A DNA stretch of 37,978 bases from Acidobacteriota bacterium (GTDB lineage Bacteria; Acidobacteriota; Vicinamibacteria; Marinacidobacterales; Marinacidobacteraceae). The stretch covers positions 1-37,978 of the forward strand of contig VXNL01000060.1 in the NCBI GenBank assembly GCA_009840635.1, in the 5' to 3' direction. The notes under the pieces are model-generated. The model was given only the letters and a program-made list of their open reading frames with translations. It did no database searches and had not been told where the DNA came from. Position numbers and translations under genes: made by a program. This document shows, piece by piece, positions 24,059-33,525 of this stretch (positions are counted from its first letter, which is position 1; every line of letters begins with the position of its first letter).

Positions 24059-26515
24059 CTAGAAGGTGGTTCCGATCCCGAAGACGAAGGCCGTGGGCCG
24101 ATGGTAGTAGTCCCGATGGGGATTGTAGGCGAAGATGAGGCGGAACGGCACGTTCAGCATGGGGATGAACACCCGCATCTCGATGCCCGTCGAGGTCCGG
24201 AAATCCTGAAGCATGGAGAAGCTCCAGTTGTCCTCCTCGGCGAAGGCGTTCCCCGCGTCGAAGAACAGGATGGCGCGGAGCGGGCCGGCCAGCGGGATCG
24301 CGTACTCGGCGTTGAACAGCAGCATCTTGTCGCCGCCGAGGAGTTGGCCCCGCGCGTTCCGCGGGCCCACCGAGCGGATGTAGTAGCCCCGGATCTGGTA
24401 CTCCCCGCCGAGGAAGAACCGGTTGTAGTAGGGCACCCCGGTCTGTTCGACGTCGAAGATGTCGATCTCCTCGCCCTCCGGCGGATCGACGCCGCCGTAG
24501 CCGTGCAGGTAGCTGCCCATGACCCGCATGCCGAGCGAGGTGTTCCCGATCACGCGCATGTGGTGCACGAACTCCAGGGTCGGCTTGTAGTAGTGGACGT
24601 TGCCGCCGAGCCGGCCGCCGGCGATGTCGAAGGAACCCGTCAGTTTCCGCCCGGTGCTCGGGAAGATCGGGTGGTCCACGGTGTTGTAGACATAGGTCGG
24701 GCTGATCTTGCTCTCGCGGAAGTTGCCGGACAGCCCGTAGAAGCGCGGGTCCAGGTAGGTGGAGTTGTAGTAGAGGTCGTAGAGGTTGAGGACGATGTCG
24801 GGGTCCGGCTCGCTCACCGTGATGACCGAGTAGCCGTAGTTCAGGAAAGCCCGCGACCAGCGGCCGAGCGGCACGCCGAAGACAATGCGGCCCCCGATGT
24901 CGCCGCGCGTGAACTCGCGCAGCTTCAGGACCCGGCTGAAGACGTCGAAGCCGAGCGTGATCGGCTTGTCCATGAAGTAGGGGTCGGTGATCGCGATCTG
25001 GTAGTTCTGGGTGCGGCTGCCGGTCTGGACGGTGAAGTTCGCCGTCTCGCCGCGTCCGAGGAAGTTCGTGGTCCCGAAGGAAGCGTTCACGAACAGGCCC
25101 TCGAGCCCGGAGACCCCCGCCCCGAAGGTGAGCTGGTTCCGGTTCTCCTCGACCACGTCGAGCGTGATGTCGAGCTTCGTCTCGTCGCTCGGGCTGGGTT
25201 CGATGATCGGCTGCTCGATGGGCCGGAAGTAGCCGAGCTGGTTGATCCGCTGGATGGAGGCCTTGAGCAGTTCCATGTTCATGATGTCCTGCTCGTTCAG
25301 CCACATCTCGCGGCGGATGACGCGGTCCTTGGTGGTGGAGTTCCCCCGGAACTCGATGCGGTTCACGCGGAACTGGTCCTCTTCCGCGAGGTTGATGACC
25401 ACGTCCACGATCTTTTCCTCGGGACGGCGGTGCCAGGTCGGGAAACCGGTGAACTGCACGTAGCCCCGGGCGCCGTAGAGCTCGCGGAGCGATTCGAGCG
25501 CGTCGTTGACCTTCGACTCGTCGTAGACCTCGCCGGCCTGGATCGGGAAGAACGCCCGGACGAAATCGGCCGGGAACACATCGGCCCCCTCGACAGTGAC
25601 CTCGCCGACCCGGTACTGCTCCCCCTCGACGACCGGGATGGTGACGTCCATCCAGCGCTTCTGGCGTTTCCAGAAGAGGAACTGCCGCGAATACCCGTCC
25701 TCGTACTCGAACTGCGGAGGGCCGAACGAGACGTCGAGGTAGCCCTGCTTCAGGTACTCCTGCCGGACGGCCTCGATGTCCTCGGCGTACTGCTCCTCGG
25801 TGTAGGTGGACCCCCCGAGCAGCGCCCCGAGGGCGTGGCTCTCGCGGGTCTTCTTCATCGCCCAGCGGAGCGGCCATTCGTCGAGCGCCTCGATGCCCTC
25901 GAAACGGATCCGGCGGATCCGGATCTGCTGCTCGTCGTCGATGTTGAAGACGATCTTGACGCCGGTGTCGTCTTCGGTGATCTGGCTCGCGACCGCGCCC
26001 TCGGTGCGGCCCTTGTCCACGAGCATCTCCTCGATGATCTCGCGGGCCCGGACCACCTTGTCGGGATCGTAGGGAGCCCCCACGCCGATCACGGAGTCCT
26101 CTTCCTCGAGCTTCTCGAGGATGTCGTCCTCGTCGAGCTCCTCGGAGCCGAGGAACTCCAGGGTGACGACCCGGGGGCGCTCGTGGACCACGAACACCAC
26201 GAGCTTGCCGCCCCGGGGCCCGTCGCGCAACTCGAGCCGCATGTCGTCCGCGAACCCGGTGTTCCAGAGCGTCCGGAACTCGGCGCGCAGCGCTTCCCGG
26301 TCCACCGGGTCCCCGGGTTGCACGGTCAGGTGCGCGAGCCAGGCGTCGGCCGCGATCAGGTCGTTGCCCTCGATGAGCACGGCTTCGACCGTCTCGGCCG
26401 ACTGGATCGCCACCGGCGGCGTCGGAACGGGAGCGGGCCCGTTCGCCCACGCGGCCCCGGCGAGCCCGGCGGCCGCGACCGTCCCGGCGAATACGGCCTT
26501 ATGCAGTCGCGTCAT
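24059..26515 (-). CDS. bamA: Outer-membrane assembly factor BamA
   Basis: The Omp85-family core of the BAM complex, inserting beta-barrel proteins into the outer membrane. It is 818 aa with a signal peptide (to about 25, GAAWA-N). Five POTRA domains can be drawn from about 40 to 450, each with a strand-helix-helix-strand pattern (for example VEAVLIEGNDLIAADAW; IRRIRFEGIEALDEW; VGEVTVEGADVF; VNRIEFRGNSTTKDRVI). The barrel follows, with the conserved lid-loop IRGY at 708-711 (usually VRGY) and a C-terminal phenylalanine as the barrel signal. Its start overlaps the clpC stop by 4 nt, an unusual pairing that suggests translational coupling. Confidence 0.97.
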   Translation of the reverse strand: MTRLHKAVFAGTVAAAGLAGAAWANGPAPVPTPPVAIQSAETVEAVLIEGNDLIAADAWLAHLTVQPGDPVDREALRAEFRTLWNTGFADDMRLELRDGPRGGKLVVFVVHERPRVVTLEFLGSEELDEDDILEKLEEEDSVIGVGAPYDPDKVVRAREIIEEMLVDKGRTEGAVASQITEDDTGVKIVFNIDDEQQIRIRRIRFEGIEALDEWPLRWAMKKTRESHALGALLGGSTYTEEQYAEDIEAVRQEYLKQGYLDVSFGPPQFEYEDGYSRQFLFWKRQKRWMDVTIPVVEGEQYRVGEVTVEGADVFPADFVRAFFPIQAGEVYDESKVNDALESLRELYGARGYVQFTGFPTWHRRPEEKIVDVVINLAEEDQFRVNRIEFRGNSTTKDRVIRREMWLNEQDIMNMELLKASIQRINQLGYFRPIEQPIIEPSPSDETKLDITLDVVEENRNQLTFGAGVSGLEGLFVNASFGTTNFLGRGETANFTVQTGSRTQNYQIAITDPYFMDKPITLGFDVFSRVLKLREFTRGDIGGRIVFGVPLGRWSRAFLNYGYSVITVSEPDPDIVLNLYDLYYNSTYLDPRFYGLSGNFRESKISPTYVYNTVDHPIFPSTGRKLTGSFDIAGGRLGGNVHYYKPTLEFVHHMRVIGNTSLGMRVMGSYLHGYGGVDPPEGEEIDIFDVEQTGVPYYNRFFLGGEYQIRGYYIRSVGPRNARGQLLGGDKMLLFNAEYAIPLAGPLRAILFFDAGNAFAEEDNWSFSMLQDFRTSTGIEMRVFIPMLNVPFRLIFAYNPHRDYYHRPTAFVFGIGTTF

Positions 26516-28962
26516 CCGGCCACCGCCTCCTCGACGGGTTCCTCCGCCTCTTCGAGGAGTCCCGGTCCGCCCCGGCGCACCACGAGTTCCCCGTCCCGCA
26601 GAATGATCTCCACCGGATCGCCGGGGCCCACCGTGCCGGTGAGCACCGCCTCCGACAGGGGATCCTCGACATGTTTCTGGAGGGCGCGACGCAATGGCCG
26701 TGCCCCGTAGGAACGGTCCCGCAGCGTTTCCCGAACGAGGAACTCCTCCGCCTCGGGAGCCAGCTCGACCGTGAGCCCCCGGTCGCCGAGTTCGCGGTTC
26801 ATGCGGCCGATCAGGCGCCGCAGGATCTCGGTGAGGTCCTCCTCGGTCAGCATGTCGAAGATCACGACCGCGTCGAGCCGGTTGATGAACTCGGGGCTGA
26901 AGGTCTTCTTGACCTCTCCCTGGATCAGCTCGCGCATGGCCCGCTTCCGGTGCCCCCGATCGGCGGAAGCGAACCCGAGCGAGGCCTGCTTCTGGATGTG
27001 GCGGGCGCCCAGGTTCGAGGTCATGATGATGATCGAGTTGCGGAAGTCCACCGTGTTTCCGAGCCCGTCGGTAAGCCGGCCGTCCTCGAAGACCTGGAGC
27101 AGGAGGTTCCAGACGTCGGGATGGGCCTTCTCGAACTCGTCGAGGAGCAGCACCGAGTAGGGGTTGCGGCGGACCCGCTCGGTGAGGTGCCCGCCCTCTT
27201 CGTGCCCCACGTAGCCCGGCGGCGAACCGATGAAACGGGAGACCGAGTGCCGCTCCATGTACTCACTCATGTCGAAACGCAGCAGCGACGCTTCCGTTCC
27301 CAGCAGGAACTCGGCGAGCGAACGCGCCACCTCGGTCTTCCCCACCCCGGAGGGGCCCAGGAAGAGGAACACGCCGCCTGGCCGTTCCGGGTTCTTGAGC
27401 CCGGCGCGGGCGCGGCGGATGGCGCGCGCCACCGTCGTGACCGCCTCGCTCTGGCCCACGATGCGCTCGTGGAGCACGCTCTCGATGCGGAGCAGCTTCT
27501 GGCTCTCCTCTTCCTCGATCGAGCCGAGGGGGATGCCGGTCCAGTGCGCCACCACCTCGTCCACGTCGCGCCGGGTGACCTGCGGCGGCTCGCCGTCCCG
27601 GGCCTTCCAGCGGCCCTCCACGAGCGCCAGGCTCTCCCGCTCGGCGTTCTCCTGGTCCTGGGCGAGGGAGGCGCGCTCGAGGTCGTCGTTGTCGAGCGCC
27701 TGATCCTTCCGCTTGCGGATGTCCTGGATGCGCTTCCGGATCTCGGCGAACTCCTGGGAGTACTGGTTGTCGCGCAGCTTGACCCGCGATCCGGCCTCGT
27801 CGAGGAGGTCCACCGACTTGTCGGGCAGGAAACGGTCGGTGATGTAGCGCTGGGCCTGCCGCACCGCGGCGTCGATGGCTTCCTCGGTGTAGCGGACGTG
27901 GTGGTAGCGCTCGTAGCGCTCCTGGACGCCCTGCAGGATGACCAGGGTCTCGTCATCGCTCGGCGGCTTGACGACCACTCCCTGGAAACGCCGTTCGAGG
28001 CTGCGGTCGCGCTCGATGTGACGCCGGAACTCGGCCGGAGTGGTGGCGCCGATGCACTGGATGCCGTCGCGGGAGAGCGCCGGCTTCAGGATGTTGGCAG
28101 CGTCGAGCGACCCCTCTGCGGACCCGGCCCCCACCAGGGTGTGGAGCTCGTCCACGAACACGATGAACTGGGGGGACTCCTCGAGTTCCTTGATGATGGC
28201 CTTCAGCCGTTCCTCGAACTGGCCGCGGTACTTGGTGCCGGCCACCACGAGCGAGATGTCGAGGGAGACGATCCGCCGGTCGGCGAGGAAGATGGGACAG
28301 TCGCCGGCGGCGATCCGGCTGGCGAGTCCCTCGACGATGGCGGTCTTCCCGATGCCGGGCTCGCCGATGAGGACGGGATTGTTCTTGGTGCGGCGGCAGA
28401 GGACCTGGATCACCCGGTCCAGTTCCTCCGTCCGGCCGATCAGCGGGTCGAGGGCCCCGTCGGTCGCCGCCTGCGTGAGATCCCGGGAGAACTCGGCGAG
28501 GAGCGGGGTCTCCCGGGCCCGCGAGCTCGATTTCCGCCGTCCGTGATCGAGAGCGATCGCCTCGCGGACCGCGGGCGCCCGCACCCCCTGCCGGGCCAGG
28601 ATCGCGGCGGCGGCAGACCCCGGCTCGCGGAGCACCCCGAGCAGCAGGTGCTCGGTCCCCACGCTCTCGTGGTTCATGCGGTCCGCTTCCTCGCGGGCGT
28701 GTTCGAGGACCCGCTTCGACTCGGCCGAGAGCGGAATGCCGACCGACGTGGAGACGGTGTCCCGCAGCAGGACGTGGCTCTGCACGTCGCTCCGCACCCG
28801 CTCCAGCGAGATGTGGAGCCGGCCGGCGACGGCCGCAGGGAGCTCCCGGAGCAGCCCGAGCAGCAGGTGTTCGGGCTCGATGGCGTCCCCGCCGAGCTGC
28901 GACGCCTCGTGCCGCGCGAAGTAGATCGCCCGCTTGGCGCGCTCCGTGTATCGCTCGAACAA
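26512..28962 (-). CDS. clpC: AAA+ unfoldase ClpC
   Basis: A Hsp100 unfoldase that feeds ClpP and acts in protein quality control. It is 816 aa. It begins at TTG (28962), with AGGGA about 7 nt upstream, and opens MFERYTERAKRAIYFARHEA. Two Clp-N repeats occupy about 1-145. AAA domain 1 has Walker A GEPGIGKT (200-207). A UVR-like middle domain follows (helical KRIQDIRKRKDQALDNDDLERA). AAA domain 2 has GPSGVGKTEVA and a closing sensor region (RDRSYGARPLRRALQKHVEDPLSE). ClpP is not in the window. It is placed as ClpC rather than ClpB from the short middle domain. Confidence 0.96.
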   Translation of the reverse strand: MFERYTERAKRAIYFARHEASQLGGDAIEPEHLLLGLLRELPAAVAGRLHISLERVRSDVQSHVLLRDTVSTSVGIPLSAESKRVLEHAREEADRMNHESVGTEHLLLGVLREPGSAAAAILARQGVRAPAVREAIALDHGRRKSSSRARETPLLAEFSRDLTQAATDGALDPLIGRTEELDRVIQVLCRRTKNNPVLIGEPGIGKTAIVEGLASRIAAGDCPIFLADRRIVSLDISLVVAGTKYRGQFEERLKAIIKELEESPQFIVFVDELHTLVGAGSAEGSLDAANILKPALSRDGIQCIGATTPAEFRRHIERDRSLERRFQGVVVKPPSDDETLVILQGVQERYERYHHVRYTEEAIDAAVRQAQRYITDRFLPDKSVDLLDEAGSRVKLRDNQYSQEFAEIRKRIQDIRKRKDQALDNDDLERASLAQDQENAERESLALVEGRWKARDGEPPQVTRRDVDEVVAHWTGIPLGSIEEEESQKLLRIESVLHERIVGQSEAVTTVARAIRRARAGLKNPERPGGVFLFLGPSGVGKTEVARSLAEFLLGTEASLLRFDMSEYMERHSVSRFIGSPPGYVGHEEGGHLTERVRRNPYSVLLLDEFEKAHPDVWNLLLQVFEDGRLTDGLGNTVDFRNSIIIMTSNLGARHIQKQASLGFASADRGHRKRAMRELIQGEVKKTFSPEFINRLDAVVIFDMLTEEDLTEILRRLIGRMNRELGDRGLTVELAPEAEEFLVRETLRDRSYGARPLRRALQKHVEDPLSEAVLTGTVGPGDPVEIILRDGELVVRRGGPGLLEEAEEPVEEAVAG

Positions 28963-28985
28963 CGTGGCTTCCCTGGAAGGTTCGC

Positions 28986-28991
28986 AATTTA
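28986..28991 (-). promoter_or_regulatory. Candidate extended -10 box for clpC
   Basis: On the minus strand TGCTAAATT appears 24 nt upstream of the clpC TTG start: an extended -10 (TG-n-TAAATT) with a weak -35 (TTGGCT) 15 nt further upstream. This would drive the clpC-bamA-skp-fabZ-tonB-spoIID-miaA series. The match is moderate. Confidence 0.3.
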
Positions 28992-29035
28992 GCAGCAGGC
29001 CCGGAAAGCCAACGCCGGGCCGGCCCGGTGACGCT

Positions 29036-29055
29036 CACGGCTTGGAACGCCGGCG
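29036..29055 (-). repeat. Partial dispersed-repeat copy
   Basis: The tail and half of the second stem (ggcttggaacgccggc) in reverse orientation, without the first stem. It lies between lolD and clpC. It is antisense to the gene it follows, unlike the full copies elsewhere. Confidence 0.6.
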
Positions 29056-29069
29056 CGTTCCCTGGCGGC

Positions 29070-29750
29070 CTACGCCCCGTGCAGGACTCCCGCCTCCATC
29101 CGGAACGTCCGGTCGCAGCTCGCCGCGACCCGGGAACTGTGCGACGCGATGACCGCGGTGAGCCCGTAGGTCCGGTGGAGCGTGGCGAGGAGTTCGAGCA
29201 ACTGGCTGCTCGCGGCGTCGTCGAGGTTCCCGGTGGGCTCGTCGGCGATCAGCAGCGCGGGGTCTCCGGAGAGCGCCCGGGCCACCGCGACCCGTTGCTG
29301 CTCGCCCCCGCTCAGCTCTTCCGGACGGTGGTGGAGCCGCTCCGTGAGCCCCAGCTCGCCAAGAAGCTGCGCGGCCCGGTCCTCGGCCGCTCCCCGGGGA
29401 ACCCGGCGGATGCGCAGCGGGAGCGAGGCGTTCTCCATCGCGGTCAACTCGGGCAGGAGCCGGTGGTGCTGGAACACGAACCCCACCTGCCGGTTGCGGA
29501 AGGCCGCGGCCTCCCGCTCCGACAGCCGCGCCACCTCCTCGCCGGCGAGCCGGAGCGAGCCCGCGTCGGGTTGGTCGAGCGCCCCGAGGACGTGGAGCAG
29601 CGTGGTCTTCCCCACCCCGCTCGCCCCGGTGATCGCCACCATCTCGCCCTGCCGGACCTCGAGGTCGAGCCCCCGGAGGACCGTGATGCGTCCGGCGCCG
29701 GTCCCGAACGCCTTGTCGAGCCCGCGGGCTTCGAGCGCGGCAGCCTGCAT
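29070..29750 (-). CDS. lolD: Lipoprotein-releasing ABC transporter ATPase LolD
   Basis: The ATPase that powers release of lipoproteins from the inner membrane to the outer membrane carrier LolA. It is 226 aa from the ATG at 29750; the longer frame above it overlaps lolC and is not used. It has Walker [10 protein letters not shown] (42-50), a Q-loop, the signature LSGGEQQR, Walker [10 protein letters not shown] and an H-loop (IASHSSRVA). TGATG links it to the lolC stop (1-nt overlap). MacB-type exporter ATPases share these motifs, but the partner LolC decides the call. Confidence 0.94.
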   Translation of the reverse strand: MQAAALEARGLDKAFGTGAGRITVLRGLDLEVRQGEMVAITGASGVGKTTLLHVLGALDQPDAGSLRLAGEEVARLSEREAAAFRNRQVGFVFQHHRLLPELTAMENASLPLRIRRVPRGAAEDRAAQLLGELGLTERLHHRPEELSGGEQQRVAVARALSGDPALLIADEPTGNLDDAASSQLLELLATLHRTYGLTAVIASHSSRVAASCDRTFRMEAGVLHGA

Positions 29751-31021
29751 CACTGGAACCTCAGGGCGTCGGTGACCACCAGCGACGCCGCCCGGCGCGC
29801 CGGGTACAGGGTGGCGAGGAAACAGACGAGGGGAGCGAAGACGCAGACCAGCGCCACGTCGCCCGGAAGCAGCGTAAAGGGCACCGCGGTGATCTGGTAC
29901 ACGTCCTCGGGGATCCGGATCCGGCCGTCGAGGATCCGGCACGCCGTGATCCCGAGCACCGCCCCGAGTCCGGTCCCCACCGTGCCGATCACGGCGCCCT
30001 GCGCCATGAAGAGCGCCATGATGCTCCGCCGGGTGGCCCCCATGGACCTGAGGATCGCGATGTCCCGGGTCTTCTCCGTCACCGTGACGATCTGGCCGGC
30101 GACGATGTTGAGCGCCGCCACTCCCACGATGAAGCTCACGAAAAGCGTGGTCGCCAGCTTCTCGAGCCAGAAGGCCGAGAACAGGGTGGTGTTCAGGTCG
30201 ATCCAGTTGAGCGCCGAGTATCCGGGACCGAGGGCTTCCAGCACGCGCTCTTCCCGTTCCCGGACCTCGAACATGTCGGTGATCCGCGCCTCCACCTGGC
30301 TCGCCTCGCCGCCCCGGCCGGTGAGCCGCTGCGCCTCCCCGAGCGGGATGAGCGCATAGGCGTTGTCGTAGTTGTAGAGGCCCAGCCGGAAGGACCCCGC
30401 CACGCGGAAGCGCCGGGTGGTGGGCACGGTGCCGAGCGGAGTCAACTGGCCTCCCGGCACCATGAGGCGGATCGTCTCCCCCACGCCGACCCCGAGGCCG
30501 AGAGCCAGCTCCTCGCCCAGCAGCACCGGAGGCGGCTCCCCCGGGACCACTGCTTCCAGATCGGCGAACCGCCCCGCGGTCATCCGGGACGCGAACTCGG
30601 TGACATCGGGCTCCCGCACCGGGTCCACCCCCTTGAGGGTCACGAGCGCGTCCCGCCGGCCGAGGGCGATCGCCTTGCCGTAGAGCACCGGCGCGGCGCC
30701 CTCGACTTCCGGCATCGTCTCGATCGCTTCGGCGACTTCGGCGTAGTCGGTGAAACCGTCGGCGGAGAGGCTGAACACCGTGAGATGGGAGAGCGCCCCC
30801 AGGATCCGCGCGCGGAGTTCGCCCTGGAAGCCCGTCATGATCGCGAGCGCGACCAGCAGGATCGCCACCCCGAGCACCACCCCAAGCGCCGAGATCGCGG
30901 AGATCACCGAGATGAACAGGCCCCGCTTGCGGAGCATCAGGTAGCGGCCGGCGATCTGGAGTTCGAACGGCAGCGAGGCGAGGCGGCCCCGCGCGGGCCG
31001 CTCGCTCTCTTTCGGGCTCAC
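29750..31021 (-). CDS. lolC: Lipoprotein-releasing permease LolC/E
   Basis: The membrane subunit of the Lol transporter, 423 aa. Basic N-terminus ([17 protein letters not shown]), first membrane helix about 37-65 ([29 protein letters not shown]), then a large periplasmic MacB-like domain (about 66-280), then three membrane helices (about 300-325, 345-365 and 380-405). A single permease of this kind can serve both LolC and LolE roles as a homodimer, as in many non-enteric bacteria. The start overlaps lysS by 4 nt. Confidence 0.93.
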   Translation of the reverse strand: MSPKESERPARGRLASLPFELQIAGRYLMLRKRGLFISVISAISALGVVLGVAILLVALAIMTGFQGELRARILGALSHLTVFSLSADGFTDYAEVAEAIETMPEVEGAAPVLYGKAIALGRRDALVTLKGVDPVREPDVTEFASRMTAGRFADLEAVVPGEPPPVLLGEELALGLGVGVGETIRLMVPGGQLTPLGTVPTTRRFRVAGSFRLGLYNYDNAYALIPLGEAQRLTGRGGEASQVEARITDMFEVREREERVLEALGPGYSALNWIDLNTTLFSAFWLEKLATTLFVSFIVGVAALNIVAGQIVTVTEKTRDIAILRSMGATRRSIMALFMAQGAVIGTVGTGLGAVLGITACRILDGRIRIPEDVYQITAVPFTLLPGDVALVCVFAPLVCFLATLYPARRAASLVVTDALRFQ

Positions 31022-32547
31022 CGCCCTTCTCGCGGTCTCAGGTGCGGGAAGAGGATCACGTCGCGGATCGCCGGGGAGTTCGTGAGCAGCATGGCGACCC
31101 GGTCCACCCCGACCCCGCAGCCCCCGGTCGGCGGCAACCCGTGGCGGAGGGCCTCGATGTAGTCCCAGTCCATGGCGTGTTCCTCGCCCGCCTGTCGCTT
31201 CGCCATCTGCTCGCCGAAGCGCGCCGCCTGCTCGTCGGGGTCGTTCAGTTCGGAGAACCCGTTCGCGATCTCGAGGCCGCCGGCGAAGAGTTCGAACCGT
31301 TCCGTGATCCCCGGTTCGTCCGGGCTCGCCTTGGAGAGCGGAGAGACCTCGACCGGATAGCCGGTCACGAAGGTGGGCTGGACGAGGCGGCGCTCGGCGA
31401 GGGCCTCGAAGAGGCTGAGGAGCAGCTTGCCGGCGCTCTCGTCGGGGGGCAACGGGAAGTCGAGCCGCCGGTGCGCCTCGGCGAGCGGCGGGGCCGACCG
31501 CAGGTCGTCATCGGGAAGCGCCACCCCGTGTTCCCTGAGCGCCGCCCCGGTGACCTCCAGCAGGGATACCCGGGCGAAGGGCTTCTCGAAGAGAATCTCG
31601 TCGTCCCCGAAGACCGCCGGTTCGCCGCCGAGCACGGCCTGCGCCGCCGTGATCACCAGGCGCTCGGTGATCTCCATCATGTCGGCGCAGTCGCTGAACG
31701 CCCGGTAGAACTCCAGCATGGTGAACTCGGGGTTGTGCCGGGTGGAGAGTCCCTCGTTCCGGAAGTTGCGGTTGATCTCGTAGACCCGCGGGAACCCGCC
31801 CACCACCAGCCGCTTCAGGTAGAGCTCGGGCGCCACCCGCAGGTAGAGGTCGATGCCGAGCGCCCGGTGCCGGGTCTGGAACGGCCGGGCCGCCGCGCCG
31901 GTGGCGAGCGGCTGGAGCATCGGGGTCTCGACTTCGAGGAAACCCTCGCCGTCCATGAAGCGCCGCATCGCGGACACCATCGCCGCGCGGCTCCGGAACA
32001 CCTCGCGGGTGCGCTCGTTCCCGAGGAGATCCAGATAGCGCTGCCGGTAGCGGGTGTCGCGGTCGGCGAGGCCGTGCCACTTCTCGGGCAGCGGCAGCAG
32101 GGCCTTCGCCAGGAAGACCAACGAGTCCGCCCGCACGGTGAGTTCGTCGGTCCGGGTCCGGAACATGGGCCCGGTCACGCCCACCCAGTCCCCGAGATCG
32201 AGCGCCTTCGAGACCGCGAAGTCGCGCCCGGTGAGCACGTCGCGCCGGACATGGACCTGGAGCGTTCCCGGCCCCTCGGAAAGGCGCAGGAACGCGGCCT
32301 TGCCGAACGACCGGATCGCAACGATCCGGCCGCCCACGCGCACGGTCCGCTCCGCCTCCGGGATCGCTTCGAGCCCCGCCCCGTCCAGATCGCCGAACGT
32401 CTCCGCCGCCTGCTCCAGGGTGTGGGAGGCGGCGAACCGGCTCGGCCAGGCCGGAACGCCGAGCTCTTCGATCTCGGCCAGCTTCCGGCGGCGGTCCCGC
32501 TCGTCCCGGTGCATGGCCGGTTCGCGGTCCGTGGGGTTGTCGCTCAT
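31018..32547 (-). CDS. lysS: Lysyl-tRNA synthetase, class II
   Basis: Charges tRNA-Lys. It is 509 aa from the ATG at 32547, which overlaps the nusB stop (ATGA); the upstream part of the open frame belongs to nusB in another frame. The OB-fold anticodon-binding domain (about 55-165, IVAIRSFGKAAFLRLSEG) is followed by the class II core: motif 1 (FMDGEGFLEVETPML), motif 2 (VYEINRNFRNEGLSTRHNPEFTMLEFY) and motif 3 (GCGVGVDRVAMLLT). Class II LysRS is the common bacterial type. Confidence 0.97.
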   Translation of the reverse strand: MSDNPTDREPAMHRDERDRRRKLAEIEELGVPAWPSRFAASHTLEQAAETFGDLDGAGLEAIPEAERTVRVGGRIVAIRSFGKAAFLRLSEGPGTLQVHVRRDVLTGRDFAVSKALDLGDWVGVTGPMFRTRTDELTVRADSLVFLAKALLPLPEKWHGLADRDTRYRQRYLDLLGNERTREVFRSRAAMVSAMRRFMDGEGFLEVETPMLQPLATGAAARPFQTRHRALGIDLYLRVAPELYLKRLVVGGFPRVYEINRNFRNEGLSTRHNPEFTMLEFYRAFSDCADMMEITERLVITAAQAVLGGEPAVFGDDEILFEKPFARVSLLEVTGAALREHGVALPDDDLRSAPPLAEAHRRLDFPLPPDESAGKLLLSLFEALAERRLVQPTFVTGYPVEVSPLSKASPDEPGITERFELFAGGLEIANGFSELNDPDEQAARFGEQMAKRQAGEEHAMDWDYIEALRHGLPPTGGCGVGVDRVAMLLTNSPAIRDVILFPHLRPREGR

Positions 32548-32999
32548 GTGCCCTCGGCCTCCGGCGCGGCCGCCTCGCCCGTCTTTCCCAGGCGCTTGAC
32601 GACGCCGTCGAGCACCGCGTGGACGAAGGACGTGGAGTCCTCGCCGGCGTAGCGGCGCGCCACCTCGATGGCCTCGCTCAGCACCACCCGGGGCGGCGCG
32701 CTCGCGGTCAACAGCTCGGCGACCGCCACCCGCAGGACGCTGCGCTCCACCCGCCCCATGTTCTCCTTCCAGAACGGCTTGGTGGTCTCGTCGAGGCAGC
32801 GGTCGATTTCCTCGATCCGCTCCCAGGCCGCCTTCGCGAGCACCTCGGCGAATTCCAGATGCGCGTCGCTGGCGCGGGTGAGGTCCCGCACGCCGGCCAC
32901 GGTGGCGGGGGGGGACGCGGGGTTCGCGTCCCACGAGGAGAGCATCTGCGCGGCGAGCTCGCGCCCCCGGCGGCGCTGGCGGGCGGTCCGCGGGTCCAC
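32544..32999 (-). CDS. nusB: Transcription antitermination factor NusB
   Basis: A 151-aa all-helical factor that binds BoxA RNA with NusE (S10) and promotes rRNA antitermination. Start is GTG (32999) with GGGGAGG 5 nt upstream, 1 nt after the ribH stop. It opens RTARQRRRGRELAAQML, and the C-terminal half has the usual NusB pattern (LRVAVAELL...APPRVVLSEAIEVARRYAGEDSTSFVHAVLDGVVKRL). ribH-nusB adjacency is very common in bacteria and supports both calls. Confidence 0.94.
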   Translation of the reverse strand: MDPRTARQRRRGRELAAQMLSSWDANPASPPATVAGVRDLTRASDAHLEFAEVLAKAAWERIEEIDRCLDETTKPFWKENMGRVERSVLRVAVAELLTASAPPRVVLSEAIEVARRYAGEDSTSFVHAVLDGVVKRLGKTGEAAAPEAEGT

Positions 33000-33000
33000 G

Positions 33001-33525
33001 TCAGCCTCCCCGGGGCGCGGAAACCGGGCCGAGGTCGAGGGCGGGCCGCCCTCCGAGGCGCTTCCGGGCCCGCAGCAGACCGGCCACAGCGCGCGCCGCG
33101 TCCTCTCCGCGGTTCCCCCTGGCGCCGCCGGACCGGGCGTCGGCCTGCTCGGGGTTGTCCACGGTGAGCACCGCGTTCCCCACCGGGATCCGCGTGCGCA
33201 CGGCAATCTCCAGGAGCCCGGTCGTCACCGCTTCGGCGAGGTGGCGGTCGTGGGAGGTTTCGCCCTTCACGATCGAGGCGCAGGCGACGATGCCGTCCAC
33301 GCGCCCGGAGTCCGCCAGCCAGCCGGCCAGTTGGGCGACCTCGAAGGCCGCCGGCGCCGGATGGCGGGAAACGCCGGCCCCCTCTCCCCGGAGCCAGCGC
33401 TCGGCGGCGTCGGCGAGGCGGGCCGAGGCCTCGTCCCGTTCCGAGAGCACGATCCCGACGTGGACCCCGGCCAGCGGGCCGCCTTCCGCCCGCCCACCGT
33501 CCCGCCCGGCCGGATCAGACGCCAC
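33001..33525 (-). CDS. ribH: 6,7-dimethyl-8-ribityllumazine synthase
   Basis: Condenses the ribityl pyrimidine with 3,4-dihydroxybutanone phosphate in riboflavin synthesis. From GTG 33525 it is 174 aa; this start overlaps the enoyl-CoA hydratase end by 11 nt, and about 20 N-terminal residues before GVHVGIV are probably a disordered extension. RibH motifs are present: [25 protein letters not shown] with catalytic H92, the [28 protein letters not shown] segment, and PEQADAR...NRGEDAA. The other riboflavin genes are not in the window. Confidence 0.94.
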   Translation of the reverse strand: MASDPAGRDGGRAEGGPLAGVHVGIVLSERDEASARLADAAERWLRGEGAGVSRHPAPAAFEVAQLAGWLADSGRVDGIVACASIVKGETSHDRHLAEAVTTGLLEIAVRTRIPVGNAVLTVDNPEQADARSGGARGNRGEDAARAVAGLLRARKRLGGRPALDLGPVSAPRGG

